A DNA stretch of 64,000 nucleotides, from contig OZ252150.1 in assembly GCA_965248775.1 (NCBI GenBank), positions 3,472,001 to 3,536,000 on the forward strand, written 5' to 3'. Within the stretch, counting starts at the first letter, position 1; each line of letters opens with the position of its first letter. A program made the position numbers and the translations under genes. The notes under the pieces were generated by a model. It saw only the letters and a program-made list of their open reading frames with translations, did not search any database and was not told the origin of the DNA. Origin of the DNA: JBHHUI01 sp965248775 (GTDB taxonomy: Bacteria > Chloroflexota > Anaerolineae > Anaerolineales > JBHHUI01). Of the stretch, positions 18,535-28,035 are shown piece after piece.

Positions 18535-18678
18535 GTGACTCCTTTTCTGATTCCGAGATGGCAGCGCGAATAGGGTTTCACCAGTATACACACCAAACAC
18601 ATAAGACTGACCCTCAAATGAGCGGCATATGATTCGTCATCTGAATTCGAGCCTGAATCGGTGTATAGTTGGAGAGTC

Positions 18679-19176
18679 ATGACGCCCACTGATATTCCCC
18701 CGGACGAACGCCCGATTTGTGAGGAACACCTCTGCCCCATGCTGGAGATCGACGGCGAGTTGGAATGTGTACTCGGCTGGACCGAAGAGCATTTGGGGCA
18801 AAAGCAAATTACCGATGTGATCCCGAGTCCGGAAGGCGGCCTCGCGGGCTTGGTATTCGACGATGGACATACCATCGATTTACTCTGCCCAGATTGCGGT
18901 GGGACACTCACCCCAGAACATCTCGGCGATGACTACAACGTAGATATGTTCCTCGACGAAGCGAGTGGACTCTATCTGGTGATGGTCGCCTACGCCGAGC
19001 CATTTCATGCCCAGGAAGAATTCGAAGCAGACGACCCGGAGCACCTTGTGCTGTGCTTCTGGGATCAGCCGGAAGTGCCTTTCGATCTGGCGGACGAAGA
19101 AGGCTGGGAAGAGTTGTACCAGCTACCCGTCCACCTGGAGAGTGTGCGCACGATCCACTGCCCGATGCTCGCCTGA
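18679..19176 (+). CDS. Acidic protein with zinc-type CxxC motifs, unknown function
   Basis: 165 residues from the ATG at 18679 (GGAG just upstream); the frame is also open to an ATG at 18661. Very acidic throughout. Cysteines occur as 'CEEHLC' near the N-terminus and 'CPDCGG' near residue 75, so one zinc site is plausible. I recognise no family. The HpcH-type aldolase begins 24 bases after it, so the two are probably co-transcribed; the divergent oxidoreductase start lies about 145 bases upstream. Confidence 0.6.
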   Translation: MTPTDIPPDERPICEEHLCPMLEIDGELECVLGWTEEHLGQKQITDVIPSPEGGLAGLVFDDGHTIDLLCPDCGGTLTPEHLGDDYNVDMFLDEASGLYLVMVAYAEPFHAQEEFEADDPEHLVLCFWDQPEVPFDLADEEGWEELYQLPVHLESVRTIHCPMLA

Positions 19177-19199
19177 CTCAACTCCCAAAGGAATATCCA

Positions 19200-19949
19200 A
19201 TGGATAACTCATTTCGGGCCCGGCTACGCCAAGGCGATTTGTTGATCGGCCCCATGCTTACGCTTGGATTGCCGGAGATTGCTGAGATTATGGCGGAAGC
19301 CGGTTACGATTGGTTGTTCATCGATGCCGAGCATGGCGCATTCGATCCGGCCCGGGCCCAGGCAACCCTGCAAGCAGCCGGATCAGGATGCCCTGGTGTG
19401 GTCCGGCTGCCATCAACTGAAGAAGTTTGGATCAAGAAGTTTTTGGATATCGGCGCAGCCGGCGTGATCGCCCCGCAGGTGAACTCCGCAGCGCAAGCTG
19501 CGCGCGTGGTGCAGTTATGCAAATACGCACCAGAAGGCATACGCGGCATCGGACTGGCGCGCGCGCATGGCCATGGATTGTCTTTTCAAGAGTACATCGA
19601 GAACGCGAACGAACAAGTGGCAGTGATTATCCAGGCCGAGCATCGCGACGCTGTCGAGGATATTGAAGCCATCGTGTGCGTGCCTGGTGTGGATGGCATC
19701 CTCGTCGGGCCGTATGATCTCTCGGCGAGTATGGGCAAGCCCGGTGCGGTTGATGATCTTGAAGTCCGAACCGCTATCGGCCGTGTCCGCGACGCTTGTT
19801 TTGCGGCGCAGATTCCAGTTGGTTACTTTGGCGCTACAGAGGAGGCAGTACGGCCATACATTGATCAAGGCTATACACTGATCGTTGCTGGCGTTGACTC
19901 TTTGTTGATGGGAGTAGGCGCGAAAAGACTTTGGGAAGAAATCCGCTGA
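19200..19949 (+). CDS. HpcH/HpaI family aldolase (2-keto-3-deoxy-sugar-acid type)
   Basis: 249 residues from the ATG at 19200, with AAAGGA upstream; the in-frame extension back to 19053 overlaps the preceding gene and is unlikely. A class II (metal-dependent) pyruvate aldolase fold: 'WLFIDAEHGAFD' near the N-terminus, 'GAAGVIAPQVNS', 'RGIGLARAHGHG', 'IQAEHRDAVEDIEAI' (a metal-binding Glu) and 'VDGILVGPYDLSASMG' (a metal-binding Asp). It cleaves 4-hydroxy-2-oxo acids to pyruvate plus an aldehyde. The substrate is unknown; the neighbours suggest a small catabolic locus. Confidence 0.85.
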   Translation: MDNSFRARLRQGDLLIGPMLTLGLPEIAEIMAEAGYDWLFIDAEHGAFDPARAQATLQAAGSGCPGVVRLPSTEEVWIKKFLDIGAAGVIAPQVNSAAQAARVVQLCKYAPEGIRGIGLARAHGHGLSFQEYIENANEQVAVIIQAEHRDAVEDIEAIVCVPGVDGILVGPYDLSASMGKPGAVDDLEVRTAIGRVRDACFAAQIPVGYFGATEEAVRPYIDQGYTLIVAGVDSLLMGVGAKRLWEEIR

Positions 19950-20280
19950 TCCAGAAACTCACCCGAAATCGTATCTATTGTTCCCAACACGCAGGATTCT
20001 CGACAATGTATTGACGAACACGGGCGAGTTGGTCATCGTTGCGAATAATGCGTTCGTGATAATTGCGTTGCCAGACCGGCGATCCGGGTGTCTGCTGCAT
20101 TAGATTTATACGCTTTGTCGCGGAGGATTTGAAACCTGCTATGAATGCACCAAGAGATTTTGGTGCTGGGCCGCTTGGAATTGGACTTGTTTCTTTTTCT
20201 CGTCGGGGCGACCGGCCGGTCGCCCCGACAAAGTCCTGACCAACAATCCAAACAATGCCATGCATATGATTTGGCATAAT

Positions 20281-21341
20281 TAGGACTTACGCAGGGAGCA
20301 TAGAGATAGAAGGTAGCCGAAGCTGAGTTCGCATGTAGTTGCTCAACAAACCTTGCTTAATTTGATACACATTCGTATGTGCATCCTGCGCAATCTGATT
20401 CAGGCGTACCCAGACAAGCATGGCACAAGCAATATGATTGCGCTGTGCTCGTTGCGAACGACATTGAGATGCTTCCAGCCCGGTTAGCTGTTTGGCCTCT
20501 CGGTGAAACTGCTCAATCTTCCAGCGGATGGCACTTTCTATGCCTGTAGCATCTGAGGAATCTTGAGAGTGGTCATTGGTAACCACATGCTCTGTGCGGT
20601 GAGTAGACACCGCAATCCGGAACAGTTTCACTTGATGACCTTTTGGAAACTTTTTGAGATGAACCATTTTTCCCGCCTCAATCTCCTCAGCGCTCCAAGA
20701 GAGCGCATCAACTCGGCAGTAGTCATCCGCAGGACTTTCTGTCGCTTGCCGGTTCGATTTCAACGGACAGTAGTAGATTTTGCCGGCTTTTTCGACTGCT
20801 TTCATCACTTTCATCGTCGCATACCAGCTATCCATCAACACAGTGCGGAAAGGAAGCTGTTCCACATGCAGAATGGTTCGCCACATATCCAACAAGTGGT
20901 CGAGTTTGCTACGTCCATCTCGCGCAGGGTCAAAAATGCGGTAATCGATGACCCAGAATTTATCGATGTCGGGATTGACATAGACACAAGTCACGAGCCC
21001 GATGCCTTTGATTACCTTTTTGGCGTTGCCACTCCACTGCCTACGCACCAGTTCAATGGCAAAGGAATGGTTTTTATCAAGCACCGTATCATCAAAGAGA
21101 ATGTAGCCATCTTCAGAGAGAACCAACTCTTTGCGCACCATTTGGCGCAGTTCCCGTGGCGTAAATATTTTTCCCTCATCAGTCGATTGACACGATCGTG
21201 GCTCAAATGTTCACTATGGTCAGCAAAGTAGGTTTGTGTGTAATTGATTTGGCTAACCAAGAGAAATTGGCTGTAATCCCAGTGAGATAATTTGTTCATT
21301 CACACATTGTCTCAGTTTCTCCCTGGTTTGCGTAAGTCCTA
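20281..21341 (-). mobile_element. IS4/IS701-like insertion sequence inside the RAYT gene
   Basis: 1061 bp with terminal repeats TAGGACTTACGCA (left) and TGCGTAAGTCCTA (right). It is flanked by a perfect 5-base duplication ATAAT (20276-20280 and 21342-21346). One transposase gene in two overlapping frames. Confidence 0.85.
20287..21299 (-). CDS. IS4/IS701-like DDE transposase in two frames
   Basis: The N-terminal part ('NKLSHWDYSQFLLVSQINY', 'LSHDRVNRLMREK') lies in one frame and the catalytic part in the -1 frame. The latter begins 'IFTPRELRQMVRKEL', then 'ILFDDTVLDK' (first Asp), 'RTVLMDSWYA' (second Asp) and 'RWKIEQFHREAK' (Glu with the R-x3-E-x6-K signature). The switch falls at a run of five A (21172-21168 on the minus strand), where reading AAA twice joins 'MREK' to 'IFTP'. 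It is either a programmed -1 frameshift or a single-base loss; homologues I recall are in one frame, so loss is more likely. Confidence 0.7.
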
Positions 21342-21575
21342 ATAATAAATTCATCATGGTTGAGTTCGATCTCTTCTCGTATCTCGGCTGACCGAAACCA
21401 CTCTTCATCTACAATATCGCCAATTCCCGACAACACGACACGTTCACGAATAACATCGCCAAAGATGGGCGCACCCTTGTATGCATTCAGAGTGATGAAA
21501 TACGCTCCCGGCTGCGAATAGTCGTAACCTTGCAATCGGAGAGACTGTCTATTCCTTGTCACAAATTATGTTTTC

Positions 21576-22139
21576 TTAGCCTGTCAACAACCCTGATGCT
21601 CCACCGATCGCAACTCCCATTATTGCCAGTCCGATAAAATATACAACAGCGCCAATTACAACAGTGATGCCTGCTTTGGTATTGTCCAGGTCAAGGCCCT
21701 GACGGACAGCAACAAATCCGGCGACAAGCGTCCAGAGGGTTCCAACAAGTGATCCAAAACAAGGAATGATGCCCAAGAGTTGCGGGGCGAAGGCGAAACC
21801 GATCACGCGCAGCATCTCGCCAATGGTGGCCTGACCTCCGAACAAGATGGTGCCGATTGCAAACGTCAACAAGGACCAGACCACCCACCCCACAAACGTA
21901 ATCAGTACAGCTACGCCAAAAGCAGTGAGGGCACTATTTGTGCCCCCCAAGAGTGCACTGCCGTCCGAACCGGCGGTGCCGGCCGCTCGCAGTGCCGCCG
22001 AGCCGGCCCGCCCGATTCCTGACAGCAATGCGACCACCAGCACAATGATGAATGCCTGCGAAGTTGCACTTGGATCGTGCTCTATCTCCTCAAAGGTATT
22101 GACGTCGAGCTTGAAAACGCCCACGATACGACTAATCAT
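21576..22139 (-). CDS. YIP1 family membrane protein
   Basis: 187 residues from the ATG at 22139, with GGGAGC upstream. It opens 'RIVGVFKLDVNTFEEIEHDPSA'-like, a soluble lead-in typical of bacterial YIP1 proteins, followed by five membrane segments rich in Gly and Ala; 'GGQATIGEMLRVIGFAFAP' between the second and third is the conserved loop of the family. The role of bacterial YIP1 proteins is unknown. It ends 14 bases before the start of the RAYT gene. Confidence 0.75.
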   Translation of the reverse strand: MISRIVGVFKLDVNTFEEIEHDPSATSQAFIIVLVVALLSGIGRAGSAALRAAGTAGSDGSALLGGTNSALTAFGVAVLITFVGWVVWSLLTFAIGTILFGGQATIGEMLRVIGFAFAPQLLGIIPCFGSLVGTLWTLVAGFVAVRQGLDLDNTKAGITVVIGAVVYFIGLAIMGVAIGGASGLLTG

Positions 22140-22200
22140 AGGATGCTCCCTTTCTGGCTGCTGAGTGAATTGTTGAATACACACCATTGTGCCACAAGTG

Positions 22201-22244
22201 GCAAAAACAGAAACACTCTGCAGCTGCAGAGCGTTTCTGTTTTA
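22201..22244. terminator. Bidirectional terminator between the Bax-inhibitor and YIP1 genes
   Basis: CAGAAAC and CTCTGC on one side pair with GCAGAG and GTTTCTG on the other across a single mismatch, around an AGCT loop. It is flanked by A5 on the left and T4 on the right, so it can act in both directions; on the minus strand it ends the Bax-inhibitor transcript with TTTTT. Confidence 0.8.
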
Positions 22245-22468
22245 CATCGGACTGGCCCTCTCCAATATTCAAGGAAGAGGGGTTGGAGTGAGGGTATTAC
22301 CTCCTGCGCCCCAGTAGTCGCAACAGCATCAGGAACAGGTTGATGAAGTCCAGATACAGACTGAGCGCGCCAACGATGCCGACTTTTGCAACGGCTTGCT
22401 CATCGCCGGAGTGGAGCGCGGCGATTGTATTTCCTTTGATGCGCTGCGTGTGATACACAGCCAGCCCT

Positions 22469-23648
22469 TCACTACCGGACACTTTATCCGTGATTGATTA
22501 GCGGTTGCCTCTCGGCTACACTCTCCGTTCTACCACAGAACAAGGGGAGTATCGCCATGAGTGACAACCGCCGTACATATCGTGCCATAAAGAGCGCCTT
22601 GCGGCAACTGTACCCAGGAGAACCGCAGGGCAACTTGGCTCGCCATTTGGATACGCTCGCTGCCATGGTCAGCGGAATTGTCCGCAGCCAGAGTAGCCAG
22701 CTACCGGCGATCGCCAGGAAAGTGCCAGACGGCAACAAACCCGAGAGCCGGGTCAAACGGTACGCCCGCTGGGTCAAGAATGAGCATATTAATAACGAAG
22801 TCTTCTTTCTACCCTTCGCTGAACCCTTATTGCAGGGTCTGGCGCAGGACCGCCCGCTCGTGTTGGCAATGGACGGCAGCGAAGTGGGCCGCGGTTGCCT
22901 GACCCTGATGGTGAGCGTCATCTACAAGCAACGTGCTTTGCCGGTGGCGTGGGTCGCCGTCAAAGGGAGCAAGGGACATTTTTCAGAAGCGACACACGTG
23001 CAGTTGTTGACAGAAGTACACGCTTTGGTGCCCCCTGCAAGCGATGTCGTCTTCCTGGGGGATGGTGAATTCGATGGCACGAACCTCCAGGCGGCTCTGA
23101 ATGACTACGAATGGGCCTACGTCTGTCGCACGGCCAAGCATGTCCAGCTATGTGAAGGGGGCGACTGGTTCGCCTTCGCCGACCTGGATGTGCCCCGTGG
23201 TGCATACCGCGGCGTGCCGGATGTCGCCTTAACCCAGCAGGAATATGGGCCCGTCCTTGCCATCGCGTGGTGGCAGCGCGACTGCAAAGAGCCCCTCTAT
23301 CTGGTCACCAACCTGGAGCTGGTTGCCGAAGCCTGTTCCTGGTATAACAAACGCTTTCGTATTGAAACTTTCTTCTCCGACCAGAAAAGCCGGGGCTTCA
23401 ATTTGCATAAAAGCCATATCGCCGACCTGGCCCGGTTGATGATCGCAGCTTGCCTTGCTTACATCTGGATCATCTACTTGGGCGTCATCGCCAAACGAGA
23501 TAATTGGGTGCAAGTCATTCACCGCACCGACCGCTATGATCTGAGCCTATTTCAACTCGGCTTGCGCCTGCTGGAACAGTTCCTAAATGAGCATCTGCCC
23601 ATCCCGGTCGCCTTTGACATGCCCCGCGCAGAAAGTGTCCGGTAGTGA
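22469..23648 (+). mobile_element. IS4 family insertion sequence
   Basis: 1180 bp with perfect terminal repeats TCACTACCGGACACTTT and its complement. It is flanked by a 10-base duplication AGCCAGCCCT (22459-22468 and 23649-23658), the length usual for IS4. The right duplication copy includes the first two bases of the CTAG target of the neighbouring IS1182. Confidence 0.9.
22557..23645 (+). CDS. IS4 family transposase
   Basis: 362 residues from the ATG at 22557 (GGGGAG upstream). DDE residues: 'VLAMDGSEVGRG' (Asp), 'VVFLGDGEFDG' (Asp) and 'YNKRFRIETFFSDQK', the exact Y-x2-R-x3-E-x6-K signature of IS4. The stop codon lies in the right terminal repeat. It looks intact. Confidence 0.88.
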   Translation: MSDNRRTYRAIKSALRQLYPGEPQGNLARHLDTLAAMVSGIVRSQSSQLPAIARKVPDGNKPESRVKRYARWVKNEHINNEVFFLPFAEPLLQGLAQDRPLVLAMDGSEVGRGCLTLMVSVIYKQRALPVAWVAVKGSKGHFSEATHVQLLTEVHALVPPASDVVFLGDGEFDGTNLQAALNDYEWAYVCRTAKHVQLCEGGDWFAFADLDVPRGAYRGVPDVALTQQEYGPVLAIAWWQRDCKEPLYLVTNLELVAEACSWYNKRFRIETFFSDQKSRGFNLHKSHIADLARLMIAACLAYIWIIYLGVIAKRDNWVQVIHRTDRYDLSLFQLGLRLLEQFLNEHLPIPVAFDMPRAESVR

Positions 23649-24427
23649 AGCCAGCCCTAGCAGTTTGTCGGAGAGCAACCTGAGATAGCGAAATCGGTGA
23701 TAATCTACGGGCATGGCTAGAAAATTCAAGAAACCCAATTACGAAGTGATGCTCAAACAGACAATCAGTCTGGAAGAAGCCCTGCCATCCAATCATTTGG
23801 CACGATTTGTGGTGGATGTTATCGCCCAGTTGGATTTGGGTATGATCTATGCACAATATGCACCGACGGGTGGTCAACCTATTGCGCCAGAGATCCTGTT
23901 GGGATTGCTCTTCTATGGTTATGCCAACGGGGTGTTCAGTTCTCGTAAGATTGAGAAAGCCACCTATGAGAGTATCCCATTCCGCTATATTGCCAGTGGG
24001 CTGCATCCTGACCATGACACAATTGCCAACTTTCGCAAAACCTTTCTGGCTGAGATCCAAGAGTTATTTGTGCAGATCTTGCTCCTGGCCCAAGTTGCTG
24101 AGGTGCTGAAGTTGGGTAATATCAGTCTGGATGGTAGCAAGGTGCATGCTGATGCATCCAAGAGCAAAGCGGTCAGTTACAAGCGTCTGATAAAACTAGA
24201 GACCCAACTGCGCCAGGAAGTGAACAAACTCTTCGAACTCGGTGAGCAAGCTGATCAGGGTGATCTCCAGTTGCCGGAAGGGCTCGTCATTGAAGACGAA
24301 ATTGCCATTCGCAAGAAACGTTTGGCAAATCTGGCAGAAGCCAAAGCCGTCTTAGAAGCCCGTGCGCAGGAACGATATGAAGCCGAGAGGGCTGAATACG
24401 AAGCCAAACAGCGTGAGCGGGAAGAAA

Positions 24428-25711
24428 GGTAGCACGTCCTCTAATCGTGTTCATGTGCACCATCGTTGCATGAGGCGCAAAGTCTCCCTGGAAGGCGGCC
24501 CGCGGCGCTTGGGCGGCGTCCAGCACGGGGGCGGCACTTTGAAATGCAATAGTTCAGCAATGCTCCAACAGTGGTCGGTCACACTGGCTGCGAGAGCCGG
24601 TGTACGTTGCACCCAACGATATCCGTGCGAGCCGACCGAGAGCCGCAACCGCAAGCTCTTATGATAGTCACAGAAATTGTAGAAACAGCCGACGACAAAC
24701 ATGCCCGCGGCGAGGGTCTCGGCTTGTTGCGCCAGATGGCGAGTGCGGCGCGCGAGGCAGCTCAACCGTTGGCGGAACGTGGCGTTCAGCCGCTCGATAT
24801 AGGCAGTGTTGATCATGCCGCGGCCCTGGGTGGCATCGATGAGTTGTGTAATCATCTCACGTGCACCTTGCACGATGCGGCGGTCGATAGTCAACTTGCC
24901 AGCCGCACGTTGTTTGACAACTTGTACAATGGCGATGTCAGGCCAGGACAGCAGCTGAGGTCGGCCGTGTGGACCGCGGCGTGGCAAGGGGGACCGGAAG
25001 GCTTTTCGAAACGCGTCCACATAGCTCGCCAGACCGTCCACCGCCAGCAGGAGCGGTCGCGCGAGAGCAACCGCACGGATTTGCTCGGCCAGCGTGCGAA
25101 TGAGCTCTTTGTCACGTTTGGCACTGATGACGCCACCCAGCCACAGCCTCGTAGGGACCATCATGGCCATGGCCATCCAGAGCGTGCCGCGTTGCGTCTT
25201 GACTTTGATCTCATCCGCTTGTACTTGTTGCAAGTCCAACTGACTTTTCCCGACCACATGCGCATGGATGGCATGGCACCGTTCTCCCGCACGACGCCAC
25301 CATCTCTGCACTGTACGCTCGTGCAATCCGAAAGCCGCCACGATCGCCTGGCGCGGGCAACCATCACGACCCTGTCGGGCGCGACAAGGGTAGGCCAGCA
25401 AGGTGATTACCAACATCACGATCTTAGGGTCAGTGCGCAAGCGATAGAAAAGCGTGCCTTTGGTCGCCGCGAAGGTCGTGTCGCACACCTCGCACTGGTA
25501 GCGTTTTTCCTGCTGACTATGGACGCTGATATTCCCTTCGCCAGTTTGACCTCTTGCCGCACAATCGATATTCGGGCAGAATGCTTCCGCCGGGTTCATT
25601 GGCCCCCTCCTGCATTGCATAAACCACAATTACAGGAGTTTGCTAGTGAACCCGCTTTTGTTCAAGCGCTAGCGCTCAATACCAGCGATCACGGTTAGAG
25701 GATGTCCTACC
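24428..25711 (-). mobile_element. IS1-type insertion sequence nested in IS1182
   Basis: 1284 bp. The terminal repeats begin GGTAGCACGTCCTCTAATCGTG (first 20 bases compared) at the left and GGTAGGACATCCTCTAACCG at the right. It is flanked by an 8-base duplication GGAAGAAA (24420-24427 and 25712-25719), the size typical of IS1. Confidence 0.85.
24451..25599 (-). CDS. IS1-like transposase with N-terminal zinc ribbon
   Basis: 382 residues from the ATG at 25599 (AGGAGG upstream). A zinc ribbon at the N-terminus ('CPNIDC' and 'CEVCDTTF') is followed by a helix-turn-helix ('IVAAFGLHERTVQRWWRRAGE'-like). The DDE domain has 'VQADEIKVKTQ' (Asp), 'LLLAVDGLASY' (Asp) and 'INTAYIERLNATFRQRL' (Glu). The InsA-like zinc ribbon, the 8-base target duplication and the IR start GGT all fit IS1; the single continuous frame, rather than insA/insB, is typical of the longer IS1-related elements. 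Confidence 0.75.
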   Translation of the reverse strand: MNPAEAFCPNIDCAARGQTGEGNISVHSQQEKRYQCEVCDTTFAATKGTLFYRLRTDPKIVMLVITLLAYPCRARQGRDGCPRQAIVAAFGLHERTVQRWWRRAGERCHAIHAHVVGKSQLDLQQVQADEIKVKTQRGTLWMAMAMMVPTRLWLGGVISAKRDKELIRTLAEQIRAVALARPLLLAVDGLASYVDAFRKAFRSPLPRRGPHGRPQLLSWPDIAIVQVVKQRAAGKLTIDRRIVQGAREMITQLIDATQGRGMINTAYIERLNATFRQRLSCLARRTRHLAQQAETLAAGMFVVGCFYNFCDYHKSLRLRLSVGSHGYRWVQRTPALAASVTDHCWSIAELLHFKVPPPCWTPPKRRGPPSRETLRLMQRWCT

Positions 25712-27211
25712 GGAAGAAAAGTCTCGCAAAACTGGGCATAAACCCCGAGGTCGCAAACCGAAACCACCGCAGCCGGGACCACGGGACAAAGATCAGTACA
25801 ACTTCACTGATCCGGTCTCTCGCATCATGAAAAACAGCACCAATAATGGCTTCGACCAGCATTACAACGTTCAAGTTGCTGTGGAGCAGGAGAGCCTCTT
25901 GATTGTGGCGCCTTCACTTTCGAACCATCCGAATGACAAAAAAGAAGCTGAGCCAACCCTGGATGCCATCTCTCCAAAAGTAGGCAAACCAAAGGCTGCC
26001 GCTTTGGATTATGGATATTTCAGCAAAGCGAACATCGCAGCACTTGAGAAGCTTGGCATTGATCCTTACATTGCTACCGGTCGCGAACCTCACCACAAAA
26101 GCTGGCGTACCTTCTTTGAACAAATGCCTGCTCCGCCACCGGAAGATGCCAGTCCGAAAGTCAAGATGGCTTACAAACTACAAACCGAAATCGGCAAAGC
26201 CAGCTACCGTTTACGCAAATGCACAGTGGAACCCGTCATTGGTATCATCAAGGAAGTCCTGGGCTTCCGCCAGTTTTCTCTGCGCGGCCTGCCGGCAGCA
26301 GCCGGGGAATGGTGTCTGGTCTGCCTAGCGTTCAACCTCAAACGCATGCACACCCTCTACCAAGCAAAGGGTGTGCTTTAGCCGGGGCTGCTTTGGCGCG
26401 CCTGCTACTCGCTGAGAGAAGGTGGTTTGCCCTCCATGAAATGCACACTGTTTTACGCTTGTTTTGTCGCAATCAACTGCTCATTTTGCCCTGTAGGGCT
26501 ATTCATGTTGTAAAAGTACTTGTCTCTCCGACAAACTGCTAGAAAGACAAAGGTGCCAACGAAAGTGATGATCCAATCCAACGCCGAACTAGCGAGGAAA
26601 ATGTTCACCACTGACGCGAGGATAATCCCAATCAGGCCCATCAGCAAGAACGAGCCGAAGCGACTCAAGTCCATCTTTGTCGTGTAACCAATGATGCTCA
26701 TAGCACCAAAGAGGGTCGCCGTTGTAAAGAATGTCAATGCGATGCTGCCCAGTGTATACACTAAGAAGATCACAGCTAAGGTCGCGCCGTTGAGCGCCGA
26801 ATAGGCAAAGAAGAGCAACAGACCCGTTCCGGGGGAGATGCGCTTGATGGCAGCTGTGATCGCGATCACCAGTGCCAGTTCTCCAACGATCAGACCAATG
26901 AAAAGCAGCGTATTCGAGGCAATTACCTGCACCAGGCCGGTATTCACAACAACACCCGCTACCACAGCAGTGGTGAATAGCCCAATTGCCATCCACAAAT
27001 AGACACGTCGCATTGCGTCGCCCAGCGCATCGACCAGTTGCCCTTCAGAGAAGTATGTGGATGTGGTTGTCTCGCGAGTGATTGTCTCGCGACGGGTTTC
27101 AAATGTCATTTTGGCATTCTCCTAGCGTTCAAAGACAGTTCGGAAGAAAGGCTTCCGGTATTTATATTTTTACCGAACGGATAATTAATCCTATCGCAAT
27201 TCGCCCGCGCG

Positions 27212-28003
27212 TCAATCCGCTGCTCGCTCCAACTTTAGTTGATGCAGGGCTGTGAAATGCTGCTGGGAGGTCAGAAAGGCAGCCATAAAGGATGTATATG
27301 CTGCCGCCCCAATGAGCATGTACATCACGATGATCTGCAACTGTACAGCTTGGAGTGGTGATGAGCCCGCCAGGATCATGCCCGTCATTGCACCCGGCAA
27401 CGAGATTAATCCGACGGTCTTTGTATTGTCCACAATCGGAGTCATGCCAGTGGCCAGAGCACGGCGCAAGTGAACCAGGGCTGCTTGCCGGGAGGTAGCT
27501 CCCAATGCCAGGGCCGCTTCGACCGAGTTGCGATGGGTCGTAATCTCGTCATGGACGCGCGCCATTACCAGCGAGCAAGCAGTCATGCTGTTGCCTACGA
27601 CCATTCCGGCAATTGGGATCACATTGCGGGCGGTGAAGGTGAACACACCCAGCCCGACGAGCAGCCCAAGCGTGAGCATGACACCGGTTGAGATGGAAAC
27701 GAGGGCAACAAGTCGTGCATGCGGAACCCCCCGCGCGCGCCCCCCGGACGTCCAGCCGGCCACCGTTGTCATCCCACCCACAGCCAGCAGGATGAAGTAT
27801 GGGTGCTCAGCTGCAAAAACGAGTTCCAGCACATAGCCAACCGCGATTAGCTGCACAAAAGCGCGCGCCACGGCAACGAACATCTGTCCCTCGAGTTGTA
27901 AGCGTTGCCAGCGAGAGATTACGATTGCCACTGCAACAAGCGTCAATGTAATAACAAGCCGATTCAGATCAATGTCTGCGAGCAGTGCGAGCGCTGCGGA
28001 CAT
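27212..28003 (-). CDS. fetB: FetB-type (UPF0014/YbbM) ABC transporter permease
   Basis: 263 residues, seven predicted membrane segments. The conserved family sequence 'RNVIPIAGMVVGNSMTACSL' sits near the middle, then 'EAALALGATSRQAALVHLRRAL' and 'DNTKTVGLISLPGAMTGMILAG'. In E. coli the homologue works with the ATPase FetA in iron export and oxidative-stress resistance. No ATPase gene is adjacent here; the partner must be elsewhere or the gene is an orphan. It is 32 bases downstream of the class V aminotransferase gene on the same strand, so the two may be one operon. Confidence 0.85.
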   Translation of the reverse strand: MSAALALLADIDLNRLVITLTLVAVAIVISRWQRLQLEGQMFVAVARAFVQLIAVGYVLELVFAAEHPYFILLAVGGMTTVAGWTSGGRARGVPHARLVALVSISTGVMLTLGLLVGLGVFTFTARNVIPIAGMVVGNSMTACSLVMARVHDEITTHRNSVEAALALGATSRQAALVHLRRALATGMTPIVDNTKTVGLISLPGAMTGMILAGSSPLQAVQLQIIVMYMLIGAAAYTSFMAAFLTSQQHFTALHQLKLERAAD

Positions 28004-28035
28004 ACGCGTTCCTTTCTATTGGACGGGTTATCGAA

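Larger units (their letters stand above)
19975..21562 (-). pseudogene. REP-associated tyrosine transposase (RAYT, Y1 type), split by an IS
   Basis: The N-terminal half (21562-21342) contains 'RLQGYDYSQPGAYFIT', the RAYT start. The C-terminal half (20275-19975) contains 'MPNHMHGIVWI' with the HUH metal-binding His pair, and ends 'YIVENPACW'. The Tyr is in 'VRQYIVENP'. The halves are separated by a 1.06-kb element at 20281-21341 flanked by ATAAT; removing it with one ATAAT copy gives an uninterrupted 173-residue protein reading 'DEFIMPNHMHG' across the joint. RAYT proteins cut single-stranded REP palindromes. No REP-like pair sits next to this copy. Confidence 0.85.
23713..26381 (+). pseudogene. 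IS1182 family transposase, split by an IS1-type element
   Basis: The N-terminal part (23713-24427) has 'LLGLLFYGYANGVFSSRKIEKA' and 'ISLDGSKVHADASKSKA' (first Asp), followed by a charged coiled coil. It stops in the inserted element. The frame resumes at 25720 with 'KSRKTGHKPRGRK', then 'DPVSRIMKNSTNNGFDQHYN', 'AALDYGYFSKANI' (second Asp) and 'VEPVIGIIKEVLGFRQFSLRG' (Glu), the standard IS1182 ending. Joining across the GGAAGAAA duplication restores a single frame, so the insertion is the only lesion seen. Confidence 0.85.
23661..26538 (+). mobile_element. IS1182 family insertion sequence carrying a nested IS1-type element
   Basis: The ends are CAGTTTGTCGGAGAG (23661) and CTCTCCGACAAACTG (26538), flanked by CTAG on both sides (23657-23660 and 26539-26542). 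It lies in the Bax-inhibitor gene. Without the nested element at 24428-25711 (and one 8-base duplication copy) it would be about 1.6 kb. Confidence 0.88.
22297..27109 (-). pseudogene. Bax inhibitor-1-like membrane protein, split by nested insertion sequences
   Basis: The N-terminal 189 codons (27109-26543) encode a soluble lead and six membrane segments of the BI-1/YccA fold ('VYLWMAIGLFTTAVVAG', 'SALNGATLA'). The last 57 residues ('GLAVYHTQRIK' to 'DFINLFLMLLRLLGRRR') lie at 22466-22297. Between them are three IS elements, about 4.1 kb. Removing them with one CTAG copy joins 'FVGTFVFL' to 'GLAVYHTQ' and gives 246 residues without another lesion. BI-1 proteins are ion-leak channels or stress regulators of the inner membrane. 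The current product would end inside the IS1182 repeat. Confidence 0.85.

Noticed and set aside
24571..25698. 375-residue open frame on the plus strand
   Set aside because: Antisense shadow of the IS1-type transposase; the minus-strand frame has the zinc ribbon and DDE residues.
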